64,000 nt of DNA from Acheta domesticus (GCA_031308135.1 JAHLJT010008756.1:136759775-136823774); one strand, 5' to 3'. Shown: positions 22,101 to 33,134, counted from the first letter of the stretch. Program-made: numbers and translations. The notes: generated by a model from the letters alone, not told the origin.

Positions 22101-23916
22101 GAATAATCAAACGTCAATATTTTTCAATCCATTTTCATGGGCAGCCATGATTCCCACAAATAAGAAACATCAGTGGATCCTGGAATGGGAAACACCGGGG
22201 GGATCTTTGTCATAAGAAGTCCTCCTGAAAATTTATATGACTGGAATCTGGGAAGCCTCCTTACTTATTTCTACTCTACACTCTTCTCTATATTCTTTGC
22301 AGTATGTGCCATATAATTATCCCAAATACAGAAGTGTTTCAGAATAAATGAGAACCATATGTTATATTACTAACATTTCTGGAAAATATTCTAAGGAAAT
22401 ATTTTTATATTAATTCACTTTCTTCTCCACAGTAGTAAGTTCTATTGCTTCCTTTCTTTTTCTTGTGCTTTGTGATTGAAAGTGGTATCATGATGCCACT
22501 GATAATATCTTTTGCACTGGCTCCATACCAATTCGATAGAATTATAGTGAAAATATAGTGACAATTAGGGGGACGGGAAGACAGAACTCAATGACCAGCT
22601 TTCTCTATAATTTCATCTTCCCCATATCAACCACTACGATTCATCAAATAGTAAGAATATTGACAAACATTGTATCAAAATAAATACAAAAAGTAAATTG
22701 TATTCTATGATTTAATACAACAAAATTTGTTTATTTCAGTGAGAAACTTTATCTGAACATCAGCCTCAGAAGCTTTTACACATTCTATTAGCAAACTTTA
22801 AGTTCTAATTAAAATTGTATTACTGATTTTACTATAAGACCATTGAACGTTATTGAATTTAATACAGGTTGTACTCCACACTTTATAGTGATGTAAATAA
22901 GGTTGAAACTACTTTTTGTGACTGAATTGTATTGTAGCAATACCTGTTTTTTTTATTAGTTATTTTAAAAAAAGATTAAATGAATTTCATATATGAGTGT
23001 TTTTTACATTCTTAAAAGAAATATTGTTGAAAAATAGCACTCACCAGCACAAAATGAATTGCTACTCTGTTTATTACATAAATCCATGTTTCTTACAATC
23101 AAAGTAGAAAATCTTTTCATTTTGAAACATCTGTGCTGTCAGAGTTGCCTCAATAGTCATTTATTTCTTTGACTTTGAGAGAATAATAATTCTGTACTTT
23201 TGATGAAACCACCTGTATGTAAGAATATATATTTTCCCTTCGTCTAAAACTTTTGCTCAAGCAGCACTCTCTACTCTTATCTGGTCATGGCTGAAAGGCA
23301 AAAAACTAAAAGGTAGATTATTAAAGATAATATATAAAATGATATATCAAAATAAATCAGTATTAACCACAATGTAGGTGCTTCAAGCCAGACAAGCATT
23401 ATTCATGATCATTACACCTGCTGATCTAATTCCAATTTCACAAATTTAAACATTCTTCAGTACATGCAAATCATGCACTTATTTGGTCCCATTTCATATC
23501 TTTCAATTATAAACACATTTAGTAGATGCTTCGCTTGCCTTTCGAATATAACCATGTCACGAAACAGACAAAAGGCCCGCCAAATATACAAAAGTCCTGC
23601 TCGTTGAAATTCTCATTTCTGTAGGAAAAGTCTCCACATATTAACTAAATACACCATACAGAAAATATTAACTTTTATCTTTAACATAATTTCAACGTAT
23701 ATATTCACTATAACAAAATATTTATCCGCGAACATTTTCCTTTGGAGGAAAGACAATACAATAGATGGTTTCACGGCGCTAAGACAAGTTAGCCAACGTT
23801 CGTGAAATAAAGCGAATAATTTCTGTGTGTTAATCAACGACCACGCCCCCTGGCACGATCTCTGTGGTATGGCAACAATGGCTGTCAAAAAATCGGTCAC
23901 ATGACTGAACGCTCTG
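19129..23916. mobile_element. 4.8 kb TIR element flanked by TA, no visible transposase
   Basis: Both ends carry a 37-bp inverted repeat starting CAGAGCGTTCAGTCATGTGA and ending TTTTTTGACAGC. The two arms differ only by one T in a homopolymer (19129-19166 against 23880-23916). TA occurs at 19127-19128 and 23917-23918, and SINE-A resumes on both sides, so the ends are exact. The interior is AT-rich and holds no SINE-A, MITE or GC minisatellite. A 30-codon frame starts at 19182 and GC-richer stretches lie just inside both ends. No open frame above 60 codons exists between 19613 and 23612. TA duplication suggests Tc1/mariner-pogo mobilisation (inference). Confidence 0.82.
20380..20457 (+). mobile_element. 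Possible LINE 3' end inside the 4.8 kb element
   Basis: The segment ends in AATAAAATTGAATTGAATTG, a pentamer tail after a polyadenylation-like AATAAA, as seen at the 3' ends of some non-LTR elements. No reverse-transcriptase reading frame was found upstream, so this is a short remnant at best. Confidence 0.35.
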
Positions 23917-23918
23917 TA

Positions 23919-24052
23919 GGACAAGGAAGAAGGAAGCAAGATCGTGTGCTATCCATGGCCCGTCAACGATCTACTTGTCTGTTGTGTGTCCCACCTCCAG
24001 GTATTTCCGCCAGAGGAGCACTGCGTCTCGGCCGGGACGAGCTCCGTACTCC
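23919..24052 (-). mobile_element. SINE-A copy split by the 4.8 kb element (second part)
   Basis: Resumes with GGACAAGGAAGAAGGAAGCA and ATCCATGGCCCGTCAACG. A second stretch resembling the SINE-A 3' half then follows (CCAGGTATTTCCGCCAGAGG, CTCGGCCGGGACGAGCT), so a further fragment may be fused here. Confidence 0.65.
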
Positions 24053-25119
24053 GGACTGCTGCTCCGGAGCGCCCCGGCCCCTGTCTGCGCTCCACACCCC
24101 ACCCGTTCCTCGCCCCGCCCCCTGCCCCGCTCCCCATACGCCAATGGGAAACCAGAAAATATGTAAGGGTTTAAACCGATAGTAAATTGTAGGACCGACC
24201 TCTTCTTGGGCATATGTAAATTGGGAACGACCACCTCGTTCCTTTTCAGGTGAAAGTGGAAGATGACACTTTATTTTCGAAGAACATTTTCGTAGTTAAT
24301 ATTTAACAACTCCCCAATTTTCCAATATTTCGATATTTTTTTTTGAAATACGTTTTGCTTAAAGTTGATTTTCTCTTCAGAGTGTATTGAATCATTCGTT
24401 GATTGACTGAAATGTGTCATTTGTTGATTACAGTATAGGTATTAGCTATTTCTTTCCAGAGCAAGCTGTATTACGCCTTTGTCAATTACACAGGAGACGT
24501 GCAATGTTTTTGTGTTTTGCTTAGATGTGCAGCGTATTTTACAGGGTAAATTCTCTTTATCATTTTCATTTTCTTCTTTTTCTCAGCTAATATTCTGTAA
24601 CGCTAAACACGAAATTCGGTCACTCTTCTATTTGCTCAACCAATCCTTTTCCTCACCTGGGTTGGTTTGGTACCCAATTTAAATAAGTGCTGAGAACGTT
24701 CGGTCCCCAATTTGCATCTAAAATTCAAACAAAGTTTTACGAGGTAGGATGAAGGATTATTATTCGGTCCCCAATTTGCATACGACCGCCCCGCTCTTCG
24801 CTCCTCCCTGCGCCAGACCAGCGTTTCCCGCCGATGGCCCCAACGCCTCCCCCGAAGGGCTGCAGTGTCGCGTGCCGCCGGCGCCCACGCCGATGCCATC
24901 GATCGGCGCTGGGTCCGGTTGCGATTCGGAGCTTCCTGTTGCCGGCGGAAGCGGCGCCGCTCCCTCCCCCCGCCAGCCCCTGATAAGATTGCGCGCGGGA
25001 GCGAAAGCTGGCTTTGGGCGCAAATGAGTAGGGTTAAAAAAAAAAGCCAACAAAGAAGGAGTAGGGTTGCCAGAAATGTTTTCAGAAATAGTGAGCCGTG
25101 GGGGGCGAGAGGGCATCTT

Positions 25120-25120
<1 letters not shown>
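24053..25120. other. Unassigned; GC-rich 24790-25030
   Basis: CGGTCCCCAATTTGCAT occurs twice (24700 and 24764), bracketing a short AT-rich stretch. The following GC-rich block has frames of 90-118 codons open on both strands with no domain. It could be a CpG-rich 5' region of an unseen gene, but nothing supports that beyond composition. Confidence 0.3.

Positions 25121-25181
<61 letters not shown>
25121..25181. repeat. (TAA)n microsatellite
   Basis: About 20 uninterrupted TAA units. It is flanked on the right by TCTTTATTATTTAAAACATCC. Such a tract can mark the A/T-rich 3' end of a SINE or LINE, but none is recognisable upstream. Confidence 0.95.
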
Positions 25182-26940
25182 CTTTATTATTTAAAACATC
25201 CAGTGTGAAGTTGAGTTTTGCTTCTGCAAAAAATGGAATAAATATACATCACTTCAAATCTTCAAATACAATTTTCTGTGTGATTAGGGCTGGTATTCAT
25301 CAGGAGTTCGTTAAAGTAGTATATGCATGAAAGGCATTTATGAAACACACTTTTACCTTACGTTCGCTGTGCTGTGTAGTTGAATAACAACATACGTATT
25401 ACGAATGGTTACCAAACTAGGAGAACTGCAAGGATCTTTTCTTTTTCGTCATTAGATGAGATCTTTTTACATGTTCACTATTTCCATTTTTAATTGGTCA
25501 ATCCGAAATAGATATAGTGAACGGTTCGCTCAAATAGTAAACATCTGGCAACCCTAACAGGAAGTGAATAGAAATGACATGGGTGAAAATAAGTAATTTT
25601 ATTTGCTTGAAAATAAATTTCAGAAAATATTATTATTTATTAAATATTATTAAATATATAATAGAAAACATCAATGAACATCAAAGTTCTATTGAAAGTT
25701 GTTCCTAAAGTTTCGTTTGTAATTGAGCATGTTCTAGTTATTGAGCTTGTTGATCAAAGGAATTATAAATGACTTGTCGACATCGATTAGAAATGACTTC
25801 GCATTATCGATGCATGTCTTCTCGTTTCTCATTTGTAAAACGATTAATCAATGTCATGACTGGCGCTCTTTTTTATCTGTCAGTTTTACAGTAAATTTGT
25901 TTATTCGCTATTGCTGAAATTTCACGTTAATTTTGGTGCCTAGCGAAAACCGCCCAACTGTCAGGTGATATTTGTGATGTGCGAAAAACCCAGTTGAGTT
26001 TATGAATATCCCCCGTTCGTGAATCAATAAAAAAACTGGTGGTGGAACAGAATGGCACAGGTTTCTCGTGGTAAGTTTTTTTCCTTGACTCTTTAGTCTG
26101 GGCTAGCGTTTTGATTTTGCCCCCCTCTCTTCCCACCTTCCATCTACTATCACCTAAAAAAAAATTATTCACGTTTTCCTCTATTTTCCTGTGTCCTAAT
26201 TAAGCATATTATAGAAACGTAAAATCTGGTCCTATTTCCAAATTGCCATTGAAAATGTTGGAGCCGATTTTGAGAAAATGACATTTGAGTGTTCCTGAAA
26301 ATGTGCAAATTTGAAATCATTTTCACAGAAACGTTTTGAGTTTTCGAAGAAGTTCATAGAAACATTTCACAAATTCATTAATTGATAAAAAATGACCGTA
26401 AAGTACATGGAGTAAAGAACAAAACCCTAATTATGTGGAGGCTATTTCAAAAAAAGTATATTTGTGTAATTTGTGAAAAACCAAAAGAATACACCAAAAT
26501 CTTGTTAATGTCATGTTATTCAGTTTCCTTTAACTTATCCGTTCGAAATATTGAATGAAAAAATTTGGGAGCGTTTTTTGAGAATACGATGTTTTTTAAT
26601 AGTGTTCAAATTTCACTCAAAATTTCCCGAAAATTCTAATACCAAAAATGCATGAATAATTATTAAAGAGTTAATTGTAGAGAATAAATTTTATTTGAAT
26701 AAAAATATTTGTCTTCAATAAGTTGTACGAGGGAGGTCCACAAAATTTCAAGTAAAAATAAAGGGGGGTCGATAAATCAAACTAAGGAGGTGTAAAAGAG
26801 TTGGTGCAAGAAAAAGGCTGGGAGTCTATGATGTAGACGCTCATTAGAATTAACAAAGAAAGTAGATGATCAAAGATGAGTCGTTTTTTAACCTAACAGA
26901 GTCGCTTCTGGGAAGTTCCTGATTTGGAACGTTTCTAAAT
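25182..26940. other. AT-rich unassigned region
   Basis: No gene or repeat recognised. An 81-codon minus-strand frame at 25927-26172 shows no domain. Confidence 0.3.
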
Positions 26941-27215
26941 CCGCTGTGCAGCCCGATGCAAAAACATTGAAGGCCGCACGAACGAAATCATTAATCAGCG
27001 CAAACTGCATGAAATGTTGTCTGCGGCCTGCATGCTCGTTAGCTGGCGGCGGCGCGCGCTGCGAAAAGATGGCGGGCGAAGGTCGAGGAGAAGCCTTTCT
27101 CAACGGCCGGAGAGCCATAACATTCATCTTTCGCGCTGAATGGTCGACAGCCCGAGGTTGCTTCACTGAGGAAGAGGACGTTTCAGACGAGGTTCGTTGA
27201 CTGCGCCTGCAACAC
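26941..27215 (+). other. CpG-rich segment with a possible first coding exon
   Basis: AAAAGATGGCGGGC at 27064-27077 resembles the TISU initiation element (SAASATGGCGGC). It opens a frame of 43 codons running to 27200 (MAGEGRGEAFLNGRR...), followed by GAGGTTCGT, a weak donor-like site. The surrounding 27000-27200 is CpG-rich. No further exon was found, and the minus strand is also open (26888-27232). It is a candidate only. Confidence 0.25.
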
Positions 27216-27299
27216 AGAGGGCACCACGACAACAGTGCGGTATCTTAGATGTGTCAGAGGAGACTCCTCCTCACGTATTTTCTCCTAAACGTAATTGCC

Positions 27300-27615
27300 A
27301 AATAGATATTTGTTTTATTATTTTCAAATATATGGACTTTCGAGACAATGGGAAAGATTTGGTTTTAGAAGAAGCAATGAGAAAAATTATACAGACAAAT
27401 GAATATAAGTGTTTGGGAATTAAATTTTCAATTAATGGAAAACGGTTTAAAGAACTTTAATCAAAATAAATTCAGGAAAGATTACGATTTCAATTGTAAA
27501 TAGTATTTTATGGGATAAAGATATCACAAAACAAGGAATTATATAATATATTGAAGAAGAAAGGAAGAAACGAGATGATAGTGAAGAAGGATGGGAAAAA
27601 TTAAATTATTAAACT
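27300..27615 (+). pseudogene. Non-LTR retrotransposon reverse-transcriptase relic
   Basis: The frame ending at 27460 contains TNEYKCLGIKFSINGK, resembling the YLG(I/V)-type motif just downstream of the catalytic part of LINE reverse transcriptases. After a stop and a frame change, 27470-27540 reads VNSILWDKDITKQGI, the expected LNxxLWxKxI stretch. At least one frameshift and several stops show it is dead. No endonuclease or upstream catalytic motif is present. Confidence 0.6.
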
Positions 27616-27968
27616 GTTAAAAATCCTTTTAAATTTTGTTATTATTGTATAATTGTTGGGAAATCGGAAAGATGTTGCAACTTTTTAAGAACCGAAAATA
27701 AGTTTGTTTTCATGTTATGTAAAGTTTTTAGTGGATACCTAGAAGGATTTTTTTTTGATCGAGATTGAAACAACGTGCGATGTTGAGCGACTGGGAAACG
27801 GTGCGAGTAGAAACTATCAGCGTTTCCTCCTCTCGTGCGTTTATGGGCTATACCTCAAAGCGCGGCTGCGGCCTGCAACAGAAGCATTTAAAAATTGAGC
27901 CGTACTGCCTGGGACACGAAATCTTGCTGTGTTGCACTGCCATCTCCGAACGTTGTATTCAAGTATAT

Positions 27969-28486
27969 TGTGGCGTCATCACAGTCGCCTTGTAGAAAAT
28001 TAGTCGTGTATTTCAGAGTGTCGAAATGCACATGGGAAATGGTTGCTGGCGCGTGCTGAAGGGACGCTTCGCAAGACAAAAGGCTATATTTGGGCGACGA
28101 GGAAACATCCGGACGTGCGCTGCCATGAGGGCAAGTTTGTGAACCCCGTGGACATTCTGGTCGGCAGGCTGGCGGCTCGGACGAAAACCCTTTCTTCGTC
28201 GGTTCTGGGGCTCGTCCGTAGGTCGTCGTGGGTGGTGCGGCTCGAGGCACGTCGATGTGCTGGCAACGGAGGCAAGGGGAGGAAGCCGGTGCGCATGCGT
28301 CGTGACGTGAGGCAAGCGGTCGTGGTGACCGGTAAAATTTCATTGTAGTAACGGTCGGTTATAAAATCCATTGTAAATTTTGTAAATAGGAATTTCAGGT
28401 GTCGGTGCACATTGTGAATAAATATTCAATATTTACAACCGCTCACTTCTGTGTATTCTTGTTACGGCCCCGGCCATGACGCTACA
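27969..28486 (+). mobile_element. Solo LTR, 518 bp, with ATAT target duplication
   Basis: Starts TGTGGCGTCAT and ends ATGACGCTACA, giving 11-bp inverted ends with one mismatch and the canonical TG...CA termini. ATAT precedes (27965-27968) and follows (28487-28490). A TATAAAA-like box lies near 28361 and AATAAA at 28417-28422, in the order expected for U3-R-U5. No primer-binding site, gag or pol follows, so the internal region was probably lost by LTR-LTR recombination. Open frames of 100-150 codons on both strands reflect the GC-rich U3. A TIR-only MITE is the alternative. Confidence 0.72.
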
Positions 28487-28490
28487 ATAT

Positions 28491-29043
28491 CAACGCGTCA
28501 CGACTATAGTCCCCGCAGAGGGAACCAACGGCGCGAGGGTCTGAGGTTCTTGGCGGAGGATGGAAACGTACGACCGGGCCCTAGTTTCTCGGCGGCACTC
28601 ACGTCGATAGCGCCAAGGGGCGTGCAGTGAGGAGGCGGTGCTGAGCTCCCGGTTACTCCGGCTCGCTCGGAAACGCACCAATGGGAACCCTACCCTCTGA
28701 CTTTTGGAGCCGGATTAATGGCGGGACTTGATTCCCACATTCAGACGTCCGATGAGGACATTGAAAGCTCCTGTCTTGTTGCTTTAGATTCCGGCGATAC
28801 TCACGTGGTTAGTTGTAAGGGGGCACAGTGAACAGACGGGTCGGAGGCCACGAACCGCTCGGGCCTCGGCCCGGGTGGCCCCCAGGCGGTCACTTGGCTT
28901 CGTTGTGCTGGCAGTGGCATTGCCCGATAGTCATGGTTTTTAAGTTGAGTTTATCCCGGCGCTCGGCGAGTGGCGCATAAAAGCCTCCGGTGCTAGCCCG
29001 GACAGCTAGTAGATCTGAGCTGGCAGAGTGGCCCCACTCAGGC
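28491..29043. other. GC-rich unassigned region
   Basis: GC-rich with no called gene. A short stretch at 28773-28812 could encode VALDSGDTHVV, reminiscent of the D-S/T-G motif of retroelement proteases, but it is surrounded by stops and may be chance. Confidence 0.25.
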
Positions 29044-29047
29044 TTAA

Positions 29048-29206
29048 CCCTCTAGTGCCCCTTGTTACTGTAACACGGATTTCCTGTCAACTCATTTTTG
29101 CAGCCATTGCACTAACAATCGGTTAGCACTAAATGTTGCAAAAACGTTCTGCCAGATGGCTCCAATGGCAACAAGGGGCAACCAAATTACCTTGAGTATT
29201 AGAGGG
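29048..29206. mobile_element. piggyBac-like MITE, 159 bp
   Basis: Termini are CCCTCTAGTGCC (left) and CCCTCTAATACT (right, reverse-complemented), with subterminal GCCCCTTGTTAC and GCAACAAGGGGC. The flanks are TTAA (29044-29047) and TTGA (29207-29210), a TTAA target with one substitution. CCCT starts and TTAA targets are typical of piggyBac. The element has no coding capacity. Confidence 0.82.
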
Positions 29207-29419
29207 TTGATTGAAGAGGAACCGCGTTGGGGCGCTGCGTTCCGGCGTATCCGGATGCCATCCTCGCCCGCGGGGAGGGGCGAGTTTGATTAAAGGTCGA
29301 GAGCCTATGTGGATGCCCTTGCGGAGTAAAATACTCTTGATAAAACAAGCTTTTGTGGAGCTCATTCAAGAACCGAAAAACTACGGGAAGTGCGCGGTCA
29401 GGCGTAGTTCGTCATCCCA

Positions 29420-29965
29420 GCACACTCTGCCACACCGGCCAAGTCCTTCAGCATATCCCAGTCCGTCAGCCTATCCCAGTCTACCAATCTATCCCTATCT
29501 CCAATTCCAGTCCCGTCTGTCAGCGCAGTCCAGTCCGTCAGCCCAGCCCATAAGCCTAACCCAGTTCGCCAGTAACCCATAAGCCCAACCCAGTTCGTCA
29601 ACCCAATCTACCAGTCCGACCAAGTCCGTCAGCCTATCGCAGTCTACCAGTCTATTCCAGGCTGCCAGCCCAACACCGTACGTCAGCCTAACTCAGTTTG
29701 TTAGCTTATCACAGTCCGTTAGCCCAGTCCAGTCTGTCAGCCCGGTAGAATCCGTTAGCCTATCCCAGTCCGTCAGCCCAGCCCAGTTCGCCAGCCTATC
29801 CCAAACTGTGAGTCTAGCCCAGTCCGTCAGCCTGGACCAGTGTGTCAGCCTGTCCTAGTTCGTTAGCCTGTCACAGTCAGTCAGCACATTCCAGTCCGTC
29901 GGTCCAGACTCGTCCGTCAGCTCAGCCTAGTCCGTCAGCCCAGCCCAGATTGTCGGCCCAGCATC
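29420..29965. repeat. Imperfect minisatellite, about 20-bp units
   Basis: Units of the form CAGTCCGTCAGCCTATCC repeat with much variation over about 540 bp. Small frames (for example 29211-29582) run into the array without becoming a plausible protein. Confidence 0.75.
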
Positions 29966-30540
29966 TAACCCGACACAGGATGTTTTGAAGTATTGGTGAA
30001 AACTTTTCCATTCGTGAACTTTCATAGAGAGAAATGGTAGAAAAATTTACGAAGTAATTCACGACTTTTGTAAGGAACAGAATCCAAGAAAGGCCTATGA
30101 TGTAATTTGAAGAATAAACCTTTTTTTTATTTTCTGGTTGTATATTATTTAAAAGTGACACAACCACCTTCATCGTCGCTGCCACCACTGTCTTCACCAT
30201 CACGGACTCCCCCACCCCATGACCATAATCTCCGCCACTTCCACCTCCTTCACCACGTTGGGCGCCAGTTTTTGCTAATTAATCAACCCTCGTATTAACC
30301 GGACGCGGTCGTAAAGTTTTCGCTTCTGCCGGGCAGCACCGTCTCGCGCTCGAGGGGCGGAGGTAAAAAAAGCCCCGTGACCTTAGCGCCTCGAGAGCGG
30401 GGGCGGCGAGTCCCGTAAAACGCCCGGCAGCTGTTTGTGTTTATCGTAAAAATGCGTTTTCTGGGAGCTAATGTAATCTTTGTTGCTTTCGAATTGAATT
30501 CTTCAACGCCCCGGCGGCTGAAGAAATATGTTGGTTTTGG
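29966..30540. other. Unassigned stretch
   Basis: Contains a TC/CA-rich segment (30155-30260) and a GC-rich stretch (30300-30430) with repeated CGCTCGAGGGGCGG/CCTCGAGAGCGGGG in inverted orientation about 40 bp apart. No gene seen. Confidence 0.3.
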
Positions 30541-30599
30541 CAGCGACTAGCAGCGTGCGCATGTCCACCTTGAAATGGCGTCCCACCTGCACTATGACG

Positions 30600-31180
30600 A
30601 AAGCGGTCCGTCTTCAAATATCTTCTCTGTGTGATCTTTAAATTCCATTTTCTATTAATTCCCAAGTATTTCGTTTTGTGTACACGCTGCATTTCCTTTA
30701 AGTAGTTGAAAATTATTTAGTTTTCCTTCTGTATTTCTTCCAGTGTGTAAAATCGTAAATTTTGTCTTTTCAACAATACTTATTAATTTTTTTACCCTTA
30801 AACACTCTTAAAGTACCTTAAATACATTCCGCAGGTTAAATACACTCTTAATGTTCTATTTGTCCAATTACACATAATAAAGCATCAACAGGTTATGAAT
30901 TTTACACTCAATTGAATTTTACAATCATTTCCAAAATATGATACATTTGATTGTCATTAATGTAAATTATAAATAATTTTGGTCCAAAAACTGACCCATG
31001 CGGAGCACCCATATCTAGGTATCATCTGAGTTAACATTATTAACCTTTACTTTTTGCTTTCTTTCCTTAAGATATGAAATAAACCACTTTTTTTCGACTC
31101 CTTCGATTACATATTTGTACATTTTCTTAATTTTTTTCACGTAGGGCAGCTTATTTATTAGCCTAGATTAATTTGATTGC
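30600..31180 (-). pseudogene. Jockey/CR1-like LINE reverse-transcriptase relic
   Basis: On the minus strand, 31095-31024 reads KKWFISYLKERKQKV. Positions 31009-30953 read GAPHGSVFGPKLFIIYIND, a clear version of the GxPQGSxLGPxLFxxYIND block. Positions 30692-30612 include KTKYLGINRKWNLKI, the KYLG motif before the thumb. The blocks are in the right order but in different frames with stops between, and the catalytic YADD region is not recognisable. This is a decayed fragment of a non-LTR retrotransposon. Confidence 0.75.
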
Positions 31181-31287
31181 TGTGAAGGAGTGTTTGTAAA
31201 TGTCTGAATTGCTATTACTGTGGCAGTGTTGTTTGACTCCCGAAAGTCTCTGGAAGGATTTGCGTGGAAGGTGGATGAAAAGTGAAT

Positions 31288-31853
31288 GACACACAGAGGA
31301 TTGATTGATCGTGATTCCGGGCGCGTCAACTGCATAGGTCACTAGTCCCGTAAGTGTAGTGCATGTTTTTGATCGGGAGGTGGCGGTGATCTTTCCTCAC
31401 TGCATGACGAGCTCCGGGATTTCCCCCAACTAACCGTCGACCTAACATCGACTAGCAGGGTTTTCTCCTTAACCAGGTATCTCCCACCACCGGGACAATC
31501 TCTGAGTTCCAGACTGGTCTCCCAGCTTGTGTGGTATTGTTGTGCATGTGTGTGTAAGGATGAGGATAGAACAACGAAGAGGAAGGAAAGATCGCGCCGG
31601 TCCGTTGCCCGTTTGTTAGGGTACTGCTCCGGCATTCGCGAGGTATTGATGGGAGAAACCACGGAAAACTACCGATCAGAGCAGCCATCGCTAGAATTCT
31701 CCTCCAGACAGCGAATGAATTTGACGTAGCCGACAAGCTAGTGTCGAAAATCCTGCCGCCGTCGGGAGTGGAACCCAGGACCTTCCGGTCAGAGGCACTG
31801 CAGCGAGATCAGGTTGATGCACTGAGCCACCTCTCCCGGTGAGGCACTGAGGA
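31288..31853 (-). mobile_element. Full-length SINE-A copy with degenerate target duplication
   Basis: Runs from the GATTGATTGATC tail at 31301 to the head complement CACTGAGCCACCTCTCCCGG at 31839. Positions 31288-31300 and 31841-31853 agree at 10 of 13 sites and directly abut the ends, consistent with an aged target-site duplication. Confidence 0.82.
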
Positions 31854-31904
31854 GGTTTGTTCTCTGCAACGAGACGGAGCGGTTGAATCGCGTCCCCGCC
31901 AGCG

Positions 31905-32165
31905 CCCGTGCCATGTGTGGTAGTGTGCGTGTAGGTGTATGTAAGGGGGGAGGACAGGTTAAGGAAAAGGAAGGGACGATCGCGCATGGTCCACATCCCG
32001 TTTGTTAGCCATTTGCTTAGTGGTAGTGTATTCGGAGAAACTCCGCATCACAGCAGGCGGCCGTTAGAATTCTCCTCCAGACAGCGGCCTAGCGAAGTAG
32101 CTAGTGTGGAAAGTCCTGCCTACCACCGTGGGGATTGGAACCCGAGGCCCTCCCGCCCAGAGGGC
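31905..32165 (-). mobile_element. SINE-A copy with deletions
   Basis: Contains CATGTGTGGTAGTGTGCGTG, GATCGCGCATGGTCCACATC, GAATTCTCCTCCAGACAGCG and a head end with GGAACCCGAGGCCCTCCCG. The 3' third is missing and the middle has internal losses. The GC-rich DNA from 32166 to 32325 has only composition-driven frames. Confidence 0.7.
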
Positions 32166-32339
32166 ACTTCGGGCTGGCCCTCGGCCCTCCGCACGTGCGC
32201 GCCCGATCGATCGCTGCGGCGCCGAGGCATCGCGGGGGCGGAGGCGGGGCGGGCGCAGCGGAGCGGGCCAGCGCGGCGGCCGCGCCAACGGCCGTGGAGG
32301 CGCGAAGCGGGTCCACACTAGCTAGAGAGGAACCTTTTC

Positions 32340-33037
32340 TATACTGCGATTTTTCTAACTTTGCCTCACAAGGCCCGTGTTCACGATGGAATATGTCACG
32401 GTATTTCGCGTCTTTCTCAGTCGTGCCGCTAAATATCGCATGACCTCATCAATCAGTGCTTGCTTTTTGATTGATTGGTTCGTGTTTCCGGGGGCGTCAA
32501 CTACTTAGGTCATTAGTCTCGTAAGGGTAGTTCGTGTTTTTCTCGGGAGGTGGCGATGATCTTTCCCCGCTGGATGGCGAGATTCAGCGCCGACCTACCG
32601 TCGACTAGCGGGCTTTTACCCCTCTACCAGGTATCTCCCACCAGCGGGGCACCGCCCCAGCCGGGACAAGCTGTAAGCTCCCGACTGGTCTCACGGAATG
32701 TGTGGTAGTGTAGTGCATGTTAGTGGGTGTGTGTTGTGTTGTAAGAAGACAGGATAGGACAAGGAAGAGGAAGGGAAGATCGCGCGCTGTCCATGGCCCG
32801 TTTGTTAGGGTACTGCTCCGGCATTCGCCTGGTGTTGATCGGAGAAAAACCATGGAAAACTACTGATCAGAGCAGCCGGCCGCTAGAATTCTCCTCCAGA
32901 CAACGATTGAATTCGACCTAGCTGACAAGCTAGAGTCAAAAAATCCGGCAGACTGAGAAAGACGTAAAATGCCGTGTGATATTCCATCGTGGCCGTACGG
33001 GCTTGAGAGGCAAAGTTAGAAAAAAATCGCACTATAG
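32340..33037. mobile_element. Foldback MITE (subtype 1) split by a SINE-A
   Basis: The left half, 32340-32460, starts TATACTGCGATTTTTCTAAC and reaches the centre (CAATCAGTGCTTGC). The right half, 32951-33037, runs from GACTGAGAAAGACGTAAAAT to AAAAAATCGCACTATAG. About 20 bp of the centre are missing around the SINE. The left arm has the CGTGTTCACGATGG block and the right arm CCATCGTGGCCGTACGGG, the usual asymmetric pair. Confidence 0.75.
32464..32948 (-). mobile_element. SINE-A copy inserted in a MITE
   Basis: The tail (TTGATTGATTGGTTCGTG, TTTCCGGGGGCGTCAACTAC) starts at about 32467. It is collinear through the TG tract to GACCTAGCTGACAAGCTAGA at 32935, and lacks the tRNA-like head. The head truncation and the MITE deletion may have happened in one insertion event. 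Confidence 0.8.
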
Positions 33038-33043
33038 CGGAAT

Positions 33044-33125
33044 GGAGCTCCCGCAACCCTACGAGGTAGATCGGCGCCTGATCTGGCCGTTCTAGCGGGA
33101 GCGGAACACCGCCACCGCTGCGAGT
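33044..33125 (+). mobile_element. SINE-A 3' fragment
   Basis: Short match to the plus-strand 3' region (CGAGGTAGATCGGCGCCTGA, GGAACACCGCCACCGCTGCGAG). It is diverged and lacks the tail end. Confidence 0.5.
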
Positions 33126-33134
33126 CACATGTGA

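Noticed and set aside
28773..28830. Retroelement protease (DSG motif)
   Set aside because: Only about a dozen codons look right, with stops nearby and no adjoining gag or pol. This is within chance for a three-residue motif.
29420..29965. CRISPR-like array
   Set aside because: Units are about 20 bp, imperfect, contiguous and without unique spacers, and the genome is eukaryotic. It is a minisatellite.
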